From Verrucomicrobiota bacterium (GTDB taxonomy: Bacteria; Verrucomicrobiota; Kiritimatiellia; Kiritimatiellales; Tichowtungiaceae), in assembly GCA_020853375.1 (NCBI GenBank), contig JADYZA010000131.1:1-8903 (forward strand): a DNA stretch of 8,903 nucleotides. The letters are read 5' to 3'. The position numbers were made by a program, and so were the translations under genes. The notes beneath the pieces were generated by a model. The model did no database searches. It was not told where the DNA came from and saw only the letters and a list, made by a program, of their open reading frames with translations. Shown here in pieces: positions 1 through 6,408 of the stretch (within the stretch, counting starts at the first letter, position 1; each line of letters begins with the position of its first letter).

Positions 1-1181
1 GCGGCTTTTTCTGGCTTGATCGGATCTGGTTTAACCGATGTAACAAAGTTGATGTTTTTCCCGGCCTTGAAAGTTTGTAGATGGAGGTGGCGGAACGCCG
101 CGCGCAACGCGAACGAAACCGACATCGGGAAACGGCTTTCGCGCTCCCATTCCTCACGAACCATGCGGATCAGGTTATAGTCTTTGATTTTCCGCGCCAG
201 CGCCGAAGGCATAACCGCCCGCGAAACTTCTTCGATTTCGGCGTCGGCAATCTGGGTGCGGACATACTCTTCCGCCTGCGCCAAAGTGAAATCTTTGACT
301 TCGCCCTCCGGCGCATCTTTAAGCCGGTAAACGGTTTTTTTGGAGGACTCTTCTTTCCACTTCGCAATCAGCTCTTCGTCGCGAACGGTTTCGACCTTTT
401 GTTTAAAGCGATCAAACGGCATTCCTTGGAACCGCTCGTTATGGATTTCCTGAAGACGCGCCGCGTAACTGTGATGGTTGGGCGGGCCGATCAAAATATC
501 GCCAATCTTTCCAATCATCGGAAACACACCGGACGGAGGATCAACCGTGATATCCTCTTTTACAAAAAAATCTTCGAGATGGTCGTTGAGCAGCTGGTGA
601 ACAAGCGCCTCGCGGGTGGTGGCGACCATTTTGGAGCGCTTCCCTTGATACAGCTTGAAATCTTTAACGCCAGCGTTGATTTCTATTTTGACTAGATGCC
701 CTTTGGGATCAGCCAGAAACAAACTGGCGAGATCCATCAGCGGATAAGCGCGTTTGCTGTGGTGAATCTGGCGCACCATCGAGGCGAGCCACTGCTGTTC
801 GGGAAGAAACTTGATTTCGATCGGCAGATCAATGCGTTCAGGGCGCGGCGCAAATTCACGGCGCGGCTCTTGTGCAGCACGTTCCGGGCGAGGTTCACGA
901 ACCGGAGGGCGGCCTGCTGTTCCGACGGGCGGAGCAGCGCGGCGGTCTGCAGTAGAACGCTCACGCGGTGGTCGGGCTGGCCGAGCCGGGCCGTCACGAC
1001 GATCGCCATGTTCGCGGCGCGGACTGTCATAGCGGTCGCGCGATGACGGGCGGCGGTCGAAGCGGTCGTCCGAAGCGTAATGGTTGGCAGCCGGCGCCTT
1101 TTTGGCCCACTGGGGAACAAAATTGAGATCGAGGAGAATATCCTCATCGGGCCGGGACGGACGGGCTGTTTCTTCAGACAT
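1..1181 (-). CDS. Conserved protein of unknown function with R/P/D-rich N-terminal tail (partial, C-terminus beyond window)
   Basis: An open frame runs without a stop from an ATG at 1179-1181 to the left edge, giving 393 visible codons; the end of the gene lies outside. Residues 1-30 are acidic to mixed (MSEETARPSRPDED...). About residues 40-115 are low-complexity and rich in Arg, Pro, Asp and Ala, so probably disordered. From about residue 116 the sequence looks folded: segments such as IEIKFLPEQQWLASMV, AYPLMDLASLFLADPKGH, a GPPNHHSY motif near 275, KWKEESSKKTVYR and a final FRHLHLQTFKAGKN. There is no signal peptide or membrane segment. A weak Shine-Dalgarno (AAAGG, 8 nt before ATG) supports the start. 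I have an impression that this domain recurs in Verrucomicrobiota and Lentisphaerota as a hypothetical protein, but I cannot assign a function. The basic tail could bind nucleic acid (inference). It is divergent from the transglutaminase-fold gene with 84 bp between the chosen starts. Confidence 0.85.
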   Translation of the reverse strand, partial: MSEETARPSRPDEDILLDLNFVPQWAKKAPAANHYASDDRFDRRPSSRDRYDSPRREHGDRRDGPARPARPPRERSTADRRAAPPVGTAGRPPVREPRPERAAQEPRREFAPRPERIDLPIEIKFLPEQQWLASMVRQIHHSKRAYPLMDLASLFLADPKGHLVKIEINAGVKDFKLYQGKRSKMVATTREALVHQLLNDHLEDFFVKEDITVDPPSGVFPMIGKIGDILIGPPNHHSYAARLQEIHNERFQGMPFDRFKQKVETVRDEELIAKWKEESSKKTVYRLKDAPEGEVKDFTLAQAEEYVRTQIADAEIEEVSRAVMPSALARKIKDYNLIRMVREEWERESRFPMSVSFALRAAFRHLHLQTFKAGKNINFVTSVKPDPIKPEKA

Positions 1182-1211
1182 AGGTAAAACCTTTTGATTT
1201 GAGCGGACATT

Positions 1212-1217
1212 AGTATA
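1212..1217 (-). promoter_or_regulatory. Possible -10 element for the left-edge gene
   Basis: Read on the minus strand this is TATACT, close to the sigma-70 -10 consensus, about 30 nt before the ATG at 1181. No good -35 hexamer is visible 16-18 bp upstream. The 17-bp palindrome at 1221-1237 occupies the place of the spacer, so anything bound there could affect this promoter. Weak evidence only. Confidence 0.3.
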
Positions 1218-1220
1218 CGC

Positions 1221-1237
1221 TTTCCAATGTTTGGAAA
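1221..1237. repeat. Perfect palindrome TTTCCAA-TGT-TTGGAAA, copy 1 (intergenic)
   Basis: Seven-base perfect inverted arms around a 3-base centre. Together with the two preceding bases (1219-1237) it is identical over 19 bp to the copy at 2834-2852. It lies in the divergent region between the left-edge gene and the transglutaminase-fold gene. The ATG at 1227, which would be the most upstream start of the latter, falls inside it. It may be a protein-binding site or a small dispersed repeat; copies inside coding regions favour the second. Confidence 0.75.
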
Positions 1238-1252
1238 AGGAAAAACCGTACC

Positions 1253-1256
1253 GGAG
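1253..1256 (+). promoter_or_regulatory. Shine-Dalgarno GGAG deciding the start at 1266
   Basis: GGAG is followed by a 9-nt spacer and ATG at 1266. The earlier in-frame ATG at 1227 has no purine-rich site before it and sits inside the palindrome, so 1266 is the better start. Confidence 0.5.
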
Positions 1257-1265
1257 CCCCTTAAG

Positions 1266-2975
1266 ATGCCTGTCTTTCCACCCGAAGAGCTCGAAAAGTA
1301 CTCCTCCGCCGTCACTCTGTCGGACATGGAGATTTTTGTTTTCCCCGAACTGCTCTACGCCCTGTTGCTTGCGAACATCATGAGTCCGCGAATCTGGAAA
1401 TGGCGCGACGACCCGTGGTTCGCCAAAATCGACAAAATGAGCCCGCTTAAAAAAATCGACCGGCTCAAGCAGTACATCATCGACCATTACGAATTCAACC
1501 TCGACCTCGACACGTGGGGGCTGACCGATCAGCAAACCGAGCTGAAACGCTTCGCACCGTTCGTGGACGAAAAAACCGTGAGCGCCAGTAACGCGCTGTT
1601 CGGTTATGAAGGCGACAAACACTATTTCGCCCTCGATATCCGCCGCCACTTCGGACTCGAAAAATACAACGACACCGTGATTCCGTACTGGAAAACTGAA
1701 ACCGTTGAGGCGATGGATGCGTTCAGTCGGCGCGAAGGCTACCGCACCGGCGCGGGCGAATGCGTTTCGCTTTCCACTCTCTACGCCGCCGCGCTTTTCA
1801 TTGTCTGCGGAATTCCGCTCGAGGATATTTTCCTGATGGCCACGCCGCTCCACTCGCAAAACTTTGTGGCTGTCGGCGACGGCATACTCACCAACAACCG
1901 GCGGATCGTCACCAAAAACATGTGGTTCAACGGAACGGAGCTGACCGATAAAGCCCAGCGCGCTTTGCGCCACGAGCAGATCACCATCGTGATGAACAAC
2001 ACCGGCTACGCGCATTGCGTTTATCCGGAAACCACCATGGATCCGACGCAATACAACCGTTTCCGCAAAGCAGTCGGCGAATATCTTTCCACCGACATCA
2101 CCTTTGAAATCCTCGCCAATTTCCTGCGGCAGAATTCGAAGTTTCAAAAATGCTTTCAGATCTGCCACGAGTTCCACGGGAAAAAGCGCTGGATCTCCGC
2201 CGAGCGTGCCTATGCCTACGAACACAGCGCGCCGTACAAAGTCGGCGACAGCACCCGCGCCCAGCTCCTTGAAGAAATCGACAGCGACGAATTCTCCTGC
2301 GAACCGATTCCCGGACGCATCTGCCTGCCGAAGCTGGAAGAGTTTTTCAAAAACCATCCGATCCAGCACTACGATGCCGAAAGCATGGCGGAGCTCGGCA
2401 CAAAGCTCCAATGCAGCAACTCCGGTAAAAACGAAATGCTCGCCGAGCTGGCCAAATTTGTCCATCTGGAGCCGGAGTTTCCAAGGTTTGAAAATAAAGC
2501 ATCCAAACCTTGGAAGAAACTGGAAGTCTCCGCTGGCATGAGCCGCGAGGAAATCGTCGCCTACGTCGAATCCATGCGAACCGCAAACCGCTCCGCCGAC
2601 TTAGCCTTTTACGCCCTGCGCGACCTCGGGAAAACCGACTGGGAGCCCTTCCTCAAAGCCGCACTGGAACGCAATCCGGTCTGCATCGAAGCAACCCAAG
2701 CGCTGAATGACGAAGAACTTTTCCAAACTCTGGAAGCGATGGGTTCAGAATCCATTTACGACGGACAGCGCCTCGCCCAGCCCGACGAAGTATGGAACTT
2801 TAAAACCGGCGACGGCATCGAAAAAGCCATCCTGCTTTCCAATGTTTGGAAACACAGACATCCGGCGGAAAAAATAGAACTCACCGTTAAGCCAGCCAGC
2901 GTGGAACTGAACCTTGGCGGACAAAAGCGCACATTCGCCTCCGCCAAAGGACTTACCTCCGCATTAATTCTTTAA
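1266..2975 (+). CDS. Transglutaminase-like (papain-fold) domain protein, uncharacterised
   Basis: 569 residues from the ATG at 1266 (582 if read from 1227). The N-terminal ~110 residues are helical with a conserved-looking FVFPELLYALLLANIM stretch. The centre carries a transglutaminase/papain-like core: GAGECVSLSTLYAAAL gives the likely catalytic Cys166, followed by a hydrophobic helix and the GIP turn that is typical of bacterial transglutaminase-like folds. LHSQNFVAVGDG supplies the candidate His196 and Asp205. The downstream ~300 residues match nothing I recognise. There is no signal peptide, so it is probably cytoplasmic. Activity may be peptidase, amidase or cross-linking, or lost; family membership does not decide this. 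The C-terminal half holds four copies of the TTTCCAA/TTGGAAA palindrome. The stop overlaps the convergent patatin gene by 23 bp. The fold call is moderate; the gene itself is secure. Confidence 0.82.
   Translation: MPVFPPEELEKYSSAVTLSDMEIFVFPELLYALLLANIMSPRIWKWRDDPWFAKIDKMSPLKKIDRLKQYIIDHYEFNLDLDTWGLTDQQTELKRFAPFVDEKTVSASNALFGYEGDKHYFALDIRRHFGLEKYNDTVIPYWKTETVEAMDAFSRREGYRTGAGECVSLSTLYAAALFIVCGIPLEDIFLMATPLHSQNFVAVGDGILTNNRRIVTKNMWFNGTELTDKAQRALRHEQITIVMNNTGYAHCVYPETTMDPTQYNRFRKAVGEYLSTDITFEILANFLRQNSKFQKCFQICHEFHGKKRWISAERAYAYEHSAPYKVGDSTRAQLLEEIDSDEFSCEPIPGRICLPKLEEFFKNHPIQHYDAESMAELGTKLQCSNSGKNEMLAELAKFVHLEPEFPRFENKASKPWKKLEVSAGMSREEIVAYVESMRTANRSADLAFYALRDLGKTDWEPFLKAALERNPVCIEATQALNDEELFQTLEAMGSESIYDGQRLAQPDEVWNFKTGDGIEKAILLSNVWKHRHPAEKIELTVKPASVELNLGGQKRTFASAKGLTSALIL
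2478..2515. repeat. Two inverted palindrome copies forming a 12-bp hairpin inside a CDS
   Basis: TTTCCAAGGTTTGAAAA (2478-2494) is a degenerate copy of the palindrome, and TCCAAACCTTGGA (2502-2514) is a second copy in opposite orientation. TTCCAAGGTTTG at 2479-2490 and CAAACCTTGGAA at 2504-2515 are exact reverse complements with a 13-nt loop. The unit is in frame and encodes FPRFENKASKPWKK, a linker-like segment between two more regular stretches of the transglutaminase-fold protein. Confidence 0.65.
2719..2736. repeat. Diverged palindrome copy TTCCA-N5-TGGAA
   Basis: TTTTCCAAACTCTGGAAG keeps 5-bp arms and differs at two internal bases from the reverse complement of the exact copies. It is read as LFQTLEA in the transglutaminase-fold protein. 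Taken alone it could be chance; it is listed because of the neighbouring copies. Confidence 0.4.
2836..2852. repeat. Perfect palindrome TTTCCAA-TGT-TTGGAAA, copy 2 (in CDS)
   Basis: Identical to the intergenic copy at 1221-1237, with identity extending two bases upstream (2834-2852, 19 bp). Here it is read in the third register as LSNVWK near the C-terminus of the transglutaminase-fold protein. Confidence 0.75.
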
Positions 2976-3807
2976 GATTCCGGCGCAATTCGGCTTTCAT
3001 CGGCTCCGACTGACGGAACACCTGCTCGGCTTTATAGAATTCCAGCAGACCGACATTGCGGATGTCGGGTTTGAGATAAATATCCGGTGGATTGCACTGT
3101 AGTCGGGCGCGGATGATGGCGGTTTCCATGATTTCAAAGCCGCCGATGATCGTGTCGAAAAATGCGGGCCGGTGTTTTTCATCGGCGTGACGGGTTCCAC
3201 CAACATCTACAGCGATCACCAGATCGCATTCATCCTGAAGCAGATTGTATGGAAGCGGGTTAACCACACCACCGTCCAACAGCAGACTTCCGTCGCGCTC
3301 AACAGGCGTAAAGACTCCGGGAATGGCGATGCTGGCGCGGACGGCGGAAAGCAGGTCGCCGGATTTAAACACAACTTCCGACGCATCGCCATAGTCCGCC
3401 GCGGTGACGTAAAGCGGTATTTTCAAGGCCTCAAAGGTCGTGCATTTAATGTGGTCGGAAAGGAACCGGATGATTTTTTCACCTTTAAAAAGTCCGCTAC
3501 GATCAAACGACGGATCGAGCATTGATGCCCAGCGGCGAAGGTCGTGACGGTGAAGAATCCCATGCCGTTTTTCGGGCTTTGGCGTCTGCCATTGATGAAC
3601 CAGATCGCGGATTTCCTTCCCGGTCAGTCCGGAAGCATAGAGAGATCCCATTACGGCGCCGATGCTGGTTCCGGCAATGCGATGTGGTCGTATTCCGAGC
3701 TCGTCGAGAGTTTCCAGAACTTGGATGTGCGCCAGCCCTCGCGCACCTCCACCGCCAAGCGCCAGTCCGATTTTCTGAACCTTCGGTTTTCTACGAAAAA
3801 ATTTCAT
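2953..3807 (-). CDS. Patatin-like phospholipase (RssA/NTE-type, cytosolic)
   Basis: 284 residues. Patatin-family serine acyl hydrolases cleave acyl esters of phospholipids with a Ser-Asp dyad. All the hallmarks are visible: the glycine-rich oxyanion loop GLALGGGGARGLAH (residues 14-27), the nucleophile elbow GTSIG (Ser48), and the DGG motif (Asp178) followed by VVNPLPYN. The length is that of compact RssA-like bacterial proteins. There is no signal peptide or membrane segment. I chose the ATG at 3807 because family members begin just before the KIGLALGGG strand; a GTG at 3867 would add 20 residues (MIVGEIVL...) that look unrelated. The gene follows the ceramidase-like gene on the same strand by 77 nt (17 nt from the GTG), so cotranscription is possible. 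It converges on and overlaps the transglutaminase-fold gene by 23 bp. Physiological substrate unknown. Confidence 0.92.
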   Translation of the reverse strand: MKFFRRKPKVQKIGLALGGGGARGLAHIQVLETLDELGIRPHRIAGTSIGAVMGSLYASGLTGKEIRDLVHQWQTPKPEKRHGILHRHDLRRWASMLDPSFDRSGLFKGEKIIRFLSDHIKCTTFEALKIPLYVTAADYGDASEVVFKSGDLLSAVRASIAIPGVFTPVERDGSLLLDGGVVNPLPYNLLQDECDLVIAVDVGGTRHADEKHRPAFFDTIIGGFEIMETAIIRARLQCNPPDIYLKPDIRNVGLLEFYKAEQVFRQSEPMKAELRRNLKELMRR

Positions 3808-3884
3808 TGTCCATCGACGGTATTCTTTGCCCGCATGATTTGTAAGGACAATCTCGCCGACGATCACAGCCCTGAACGCTTAAC

Positions 3885-5207
3885 CTATTTGAGATTTTTC
3901 AGCGTTTCTTTGATCAGGAGTTCTGCCGTGTCTTCTTTAGGTCCGCCGCCGACTACTGGAAGAATTTCATAGCCGCCACGCTCGAAACACTCGGCCAGAG
4001 GAACGTAGCCGCATTCGCCCATGCCCAAAGTTACCAGGCAGGTCTTTTTAAACGGCGACCGTTTTTTTATTTCCAATCCGATCTCGGTGAATATCTCTCC
4101 GGGAAGCGATGAGATGGCCAGGTCGCGGCCAAACTTTATGCTGACTAAAGAAAATTTCCGGGATTTTCCGGAACACTTCTTTTTAAATTCGATCAGTTGG
4201 TTTGCAAAAAATACAGCAACCGGACCATCGCCGGTGGCGAGACCTTCGCTGGTCATCTTTCCACCAGACGATGCGTTACCCGCTTTGGCAAGAACCGCTT
4301 TGGCATCCCTGACCTCAGCCTCGGTAATGATCCGAAAAGGAATCGTGACTTCCCGTGAACTGGCGGTGAGTTTCTGCACCGGCAGTTTTTTCAGTTTCTT
4401 CAGGACTTTGAGAACAATCTCAGCGTAACCGTTGCCGAGACGGCAGGCTTCGGCATAACTGACCTGATCCCTCTTCGTGGAAACATCAAAATGATTGATG
4501 TTGCCTGAACAGCCCAACAACATCAGCACCGGAACATCATAGCCTAAGGAGTTCTGAATGGCTTTTTCCATGCGCCCGGGCCAGTCGGCAGAAACAAAGT
4601 CTCCGCCGTCAGAGTCTGTATGATTGACGATGTTGGTGATAATCGCACTGATCCGACCATCCTGCTTGAGCGCGATCACGCCAATTTCCGTGTCCACCGG
4701 ACCTTCTGGCTTTACAATGTTCGGATTAAGTTTGCCTGGATTGGTTAAAACTTTTCCGTTTTTCATCCAAAAACGGCGGTTGAACGCCAGCGGATTGTCC
4801 TTAACGCTGCCTGACAACAGTTCGGCGGGAGCGAGATTTGCATAAGCCTGCTTCACCGCAAGCACCGCTTTGTCTTTCAGAAATTCCAGATACACCGCAT
4901 CAGCTTTGGTCCCAAAAAAGTCGTCAATGTATGGTCCGGTGTGAGTGTGAGTAGCGCTAAAAATCAAGTTGTCCCCGAACTCCAGTCCAGAGGCTTTGAT
5001 TCCGGTTTTTATTTTCTTAATCAGCGTGGTGCTGAGAAAACAGAGATCAAAAACGACCAAGCCGCTCGTTACACCGTTATTTTCGAACAGCACGGTTCGG
5101 ATGAATAAATCGTCCGTAACCCCTGTGTTGGGGCGCGGATTAAAGTACCCGCACAAGGGTATACCTCGAGCTGGCGTAATAATTTCTCTGCTTATTCCTG
5201 CGTGCAT
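3885..5207 (-). CDS. Neutral/alkaline ceramidase-like amidohydrolase
   Basis: 440 residues. The sequence follows the N-terminal domain of neutral/alkaline non-lysosomal ceramidases, zinc enzymes that hydrolyse an N-acyl amide bond. Visible motifs: an opening GISREIITPARGIPLCGY strand-turn; SATHTHTGP (His87, His89) matching the zinc-ligand HTH of the family; NHTDSDGGDFVSADWPG (His196) for the second histidine; LGCSGNINH (residues 232-239) where the family has its catalytic-serine loop; PGE (Glu371) and GECGYVPLAECFERGGYE (Tyr401), matching the C-terminal Glu and Tyr ligands. It is shorter than classical secreted ceramidases and lacks both a signal peptide and the C-terminal Ig-like domain, so it is probably cytoplasmic with a non-ceramide substrate (inference). 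The start lies 3 nt after the stop of the oxidoreductase gene with a GGA-type ribosome site inside that gene's end, so the two are almost surely cotranscribed and coupled. Confidence 0.85.
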   Translation of the reverse strand: MHAGISREIITPARGIPLCGYFNPRPNTGVTDDLFIRTVLFENNGVTSGLVVFDLCFLSTTLIKKIKTGIKASGLEFGDNLIFSATHTHTGPYIDDFFGTKADAVYLEFLKDKAVLAVKQAYANLAPAELLSGSVKDNPLAFNRRFWMKNGKVLTNPGKLNPNIVKPEGPVDTEIGVIALKQDGRISAIITNIVNHTDSDGGDFVSADWPGRMEKAIQNSLGYDVPVLMLLGCSGNINHFDVSTKRDQVSYAEACRLGNGYAEIVLKVLKKLKKLPVQKLTASSREVTIPFRIITEAEVRDAKAVLAKAGNASSGGKMTSEGLATGDGPVAVFFANQLIEFKKKCSGKSRKFSLVSIKFGRDLAISSLPGEIFTEIGLEIKKRSPFKKTCLVTLGMGECGYVPLAECFERGGYEILPVVGGGPKEDTAELLIKETLKNLK

Positions 5208-5210
5208 AAT

Positions 5211-6278
5211 TTATTCCATCACAATAGTTTTTCCACCGTTCCGAGCTGACTCGTGGGCGGCGGCAATCAGTTTCAGGTTATGAACCGCATCACAGCCACA
5301 GAGAGGAACGTTATTCAGGACGGACTCGGCATGTTTGGTTACAACGGCCTGATAAATATTTTGAATCTTTTCCGGGCATATCTTTTCCTGACTAGTGAAC
5401 TTGTCCATTTCCAGTCGGATTTTTATCGGCTCCCCTTCGTGTCCGGAGAGCTGGAACAGCGTCGTGTATCCGCGCAATACGGCATCAGAACCATAAATCT
5501 CATAACCCAAATTGGAAAGTGTTCCACCGAGACCGCCACGAGGCTCGTTAAAGCCAACCTTGACCGAACCAGTCAGCCCGTTTTCCATGGTGTATTTAAT
5601 GTAAGCGCCATCTTCGACTTTGATCGCCATGGTTTTTGGATAATACACACATGCCAGCGATTTGATTTTGCTGCCAAAAATAAATTCCGCCATATACATG
5701 GCGTGGCTGGCCACGTCACCGATCGGGCCGCCGACTTCTTCCCAGCTGGAACAGCGCCAGGTGGCGGCTTCCGCCGGATCGGCTCCATAACAGAATTCCA
5801 TATGGAAACACGCGTCATTGACCTTGCCCAGCGTACCTTTGGAAACCAGCTCTCGGGCTTTAATGTTATATGCGTTCTCCGTCATCATATGATCAACGGT
5901 CAGGCTCAGATTCTTTGATTTCGCGAGCTTGGTCAGCTCTATCGCATCGTTGACTGTCGTCGCAATAGGCTTTTCAATAATGCAGTGCTTGCCGGCATTC
6001 AGAACCTTCTTCGTAATTTCGGCATGGGTTAAATTGTTGGTCGCAACAAACACCCCTTGGATTTGTTTGTCGGCAAGAATCTCGTCGGCTGAGTTATACC
6101 ACTTCAAACCCAGCGCTTCGACGGCACCTTTTCTGCCGGGATTGACATCGGTCGCGCCGACCAGTTCCGCATTTTTCAACGGCTGGAATCTGGACTTATC
6201 ACAGGCAAAACCTTCTTTAGCAATACGGTTCTCAGCGATTCCGCCGAATCCAATGATGGCATATTTAACTTTTGACAT
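5211..6278 (-). CDS. Gfo/Idh/MocA family NAD(P)-dependent oxidoreductase
   Basis: 355 residues. The family oxidises or reduces a hydroxyl/keto group of sugars, inositols and related polyols. The N-terminal Rossmann domain shows the dinucleotide loop IIGFGGIAENRI (residues 8-19), ATDVNP at the end of the second strand, VATNNLTHAEI and the diagnostic EKP motif (Glu102-Lys103-Pro104), whose lysine is catalytic in the family. VDHMMTENAYNIK and the C-terminal-domain motif GDVASHAMYM (Asp188, His192) complete the active site. Cofactor choice (NAD or NADP) is not clear. The ATG at 6278 has GGAG six bases upstream. A possible promoter lies just upstream: TTGCCA and TATCTG on the minus strand with a short 15-bp gap, overlapping the T-run of the preceding terminator. 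It is followed after 3 nt by the ceramidase-like gene. Confidence 0.93.
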   Translation of the reverse strand: MSKVKYAIIGFGGIAENRIAKEGFACDKSRFQPLKNAELVGATDVNPGRKGAVEALGLKWYNSADEILADKQIQGVFVATNNLTHAEITKKVLNAGKHCIIEKPIATTVNDAIELTKLAKSKNLSLTVDHMMTENAYNIKARELVSKGTLGKVNDACFHMEFCYGADPAEAATWRCSSWEEVGGPIGDVASHAMYMAEFIFGSKIKSLACVYYPKTMAIKVEDGAYIKYTMENGLTGSVKVGFNEPRGGLGGTLSNLGYEIYGSDAVLRGYTTLFQLSGHEGEPIKIRLEMDKFTSQEKICPEKIQNIYQAVVTKHAESVLNNVPLCGCDAVHNLKLIAAAHESARNGGKTIVME

Positions 6279-6337
6279 TTTTTTCTCCGTTTTGATCCTG
6301 ACGAACTAAAGGACAGATAGCACTTCTATTAGACTGG

Positions 6338-6374
6338 CAAAAACGACACCCCCCGGCAAGCCGAGGAATGTCGT
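6338..6374 (-). terminator. Rho-independent terminator after the aminotransferase gene
   Basis: On the minus strand, ACGACA (6374-6369) pairs with TGTCGT (6348-6343). Inside is a CC-GGC/GCC-GG stem with a small bulge and a tight loop around CTTG, followed directly by TTTTT (6343-6339). It lies 35 nt after the aminotransferase stop and about 60 nt before the oxidoreductase start. It probably ends or attenuates transcription from the aminotransferase, so the genes downstream may have their own promoter. Confidence 0.6.
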
Positions 6375-6408
6375 ATTCACCTGCACCTAAAGGCTGTTTC
6401 TGCGACAC

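Noticed and set aside
81..1046. Two tandem plus-strand open frames (81-695 and 696-1046) and a minus-strand frame at 737-1327 in another register
   Set aside because: They are antisense or out-of-frame to the left-edge gene. Their translations are Arg/Phe-rich or low-complexity with no family motifs, whereas the 393-codon minus frame has coherent composition and a plausible start.
3711..3726. TTTCCAGAACTTGGAT in the patatin gene as a full copy of the palindrome
   Set aside because: Only 11 of 14 constrained bases match, and it codes for an ordinary patatin helix (IQVLETL), so it is kept only as a weak comparison and not annotated as a repeat.
3808..3867. GTG at 3867 as the start of the patatin gene
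   Set aside because: The extra 20 residues resemble no patatin N-terminus and the ribosome site is poor; the ATG at 3807 places the oxyanion loop at the usual distance from the N-terminus. It remains possible.
4150..4175. TTTCCGGGATTTTCCGGAA as another palindrome copy
   Set aside because: Its symmetric core is TTCCGGAA with a different centre and sequence; it falls inside the ceramidase-like gene and has no second copy.
5253..5918. 221-codon plus-strand open frame opposite the oxidoreductase
   Set aside because: It lies wholly antisense to a clear Gfo/Idh/MocA gene and its translation has no recognisable motif.
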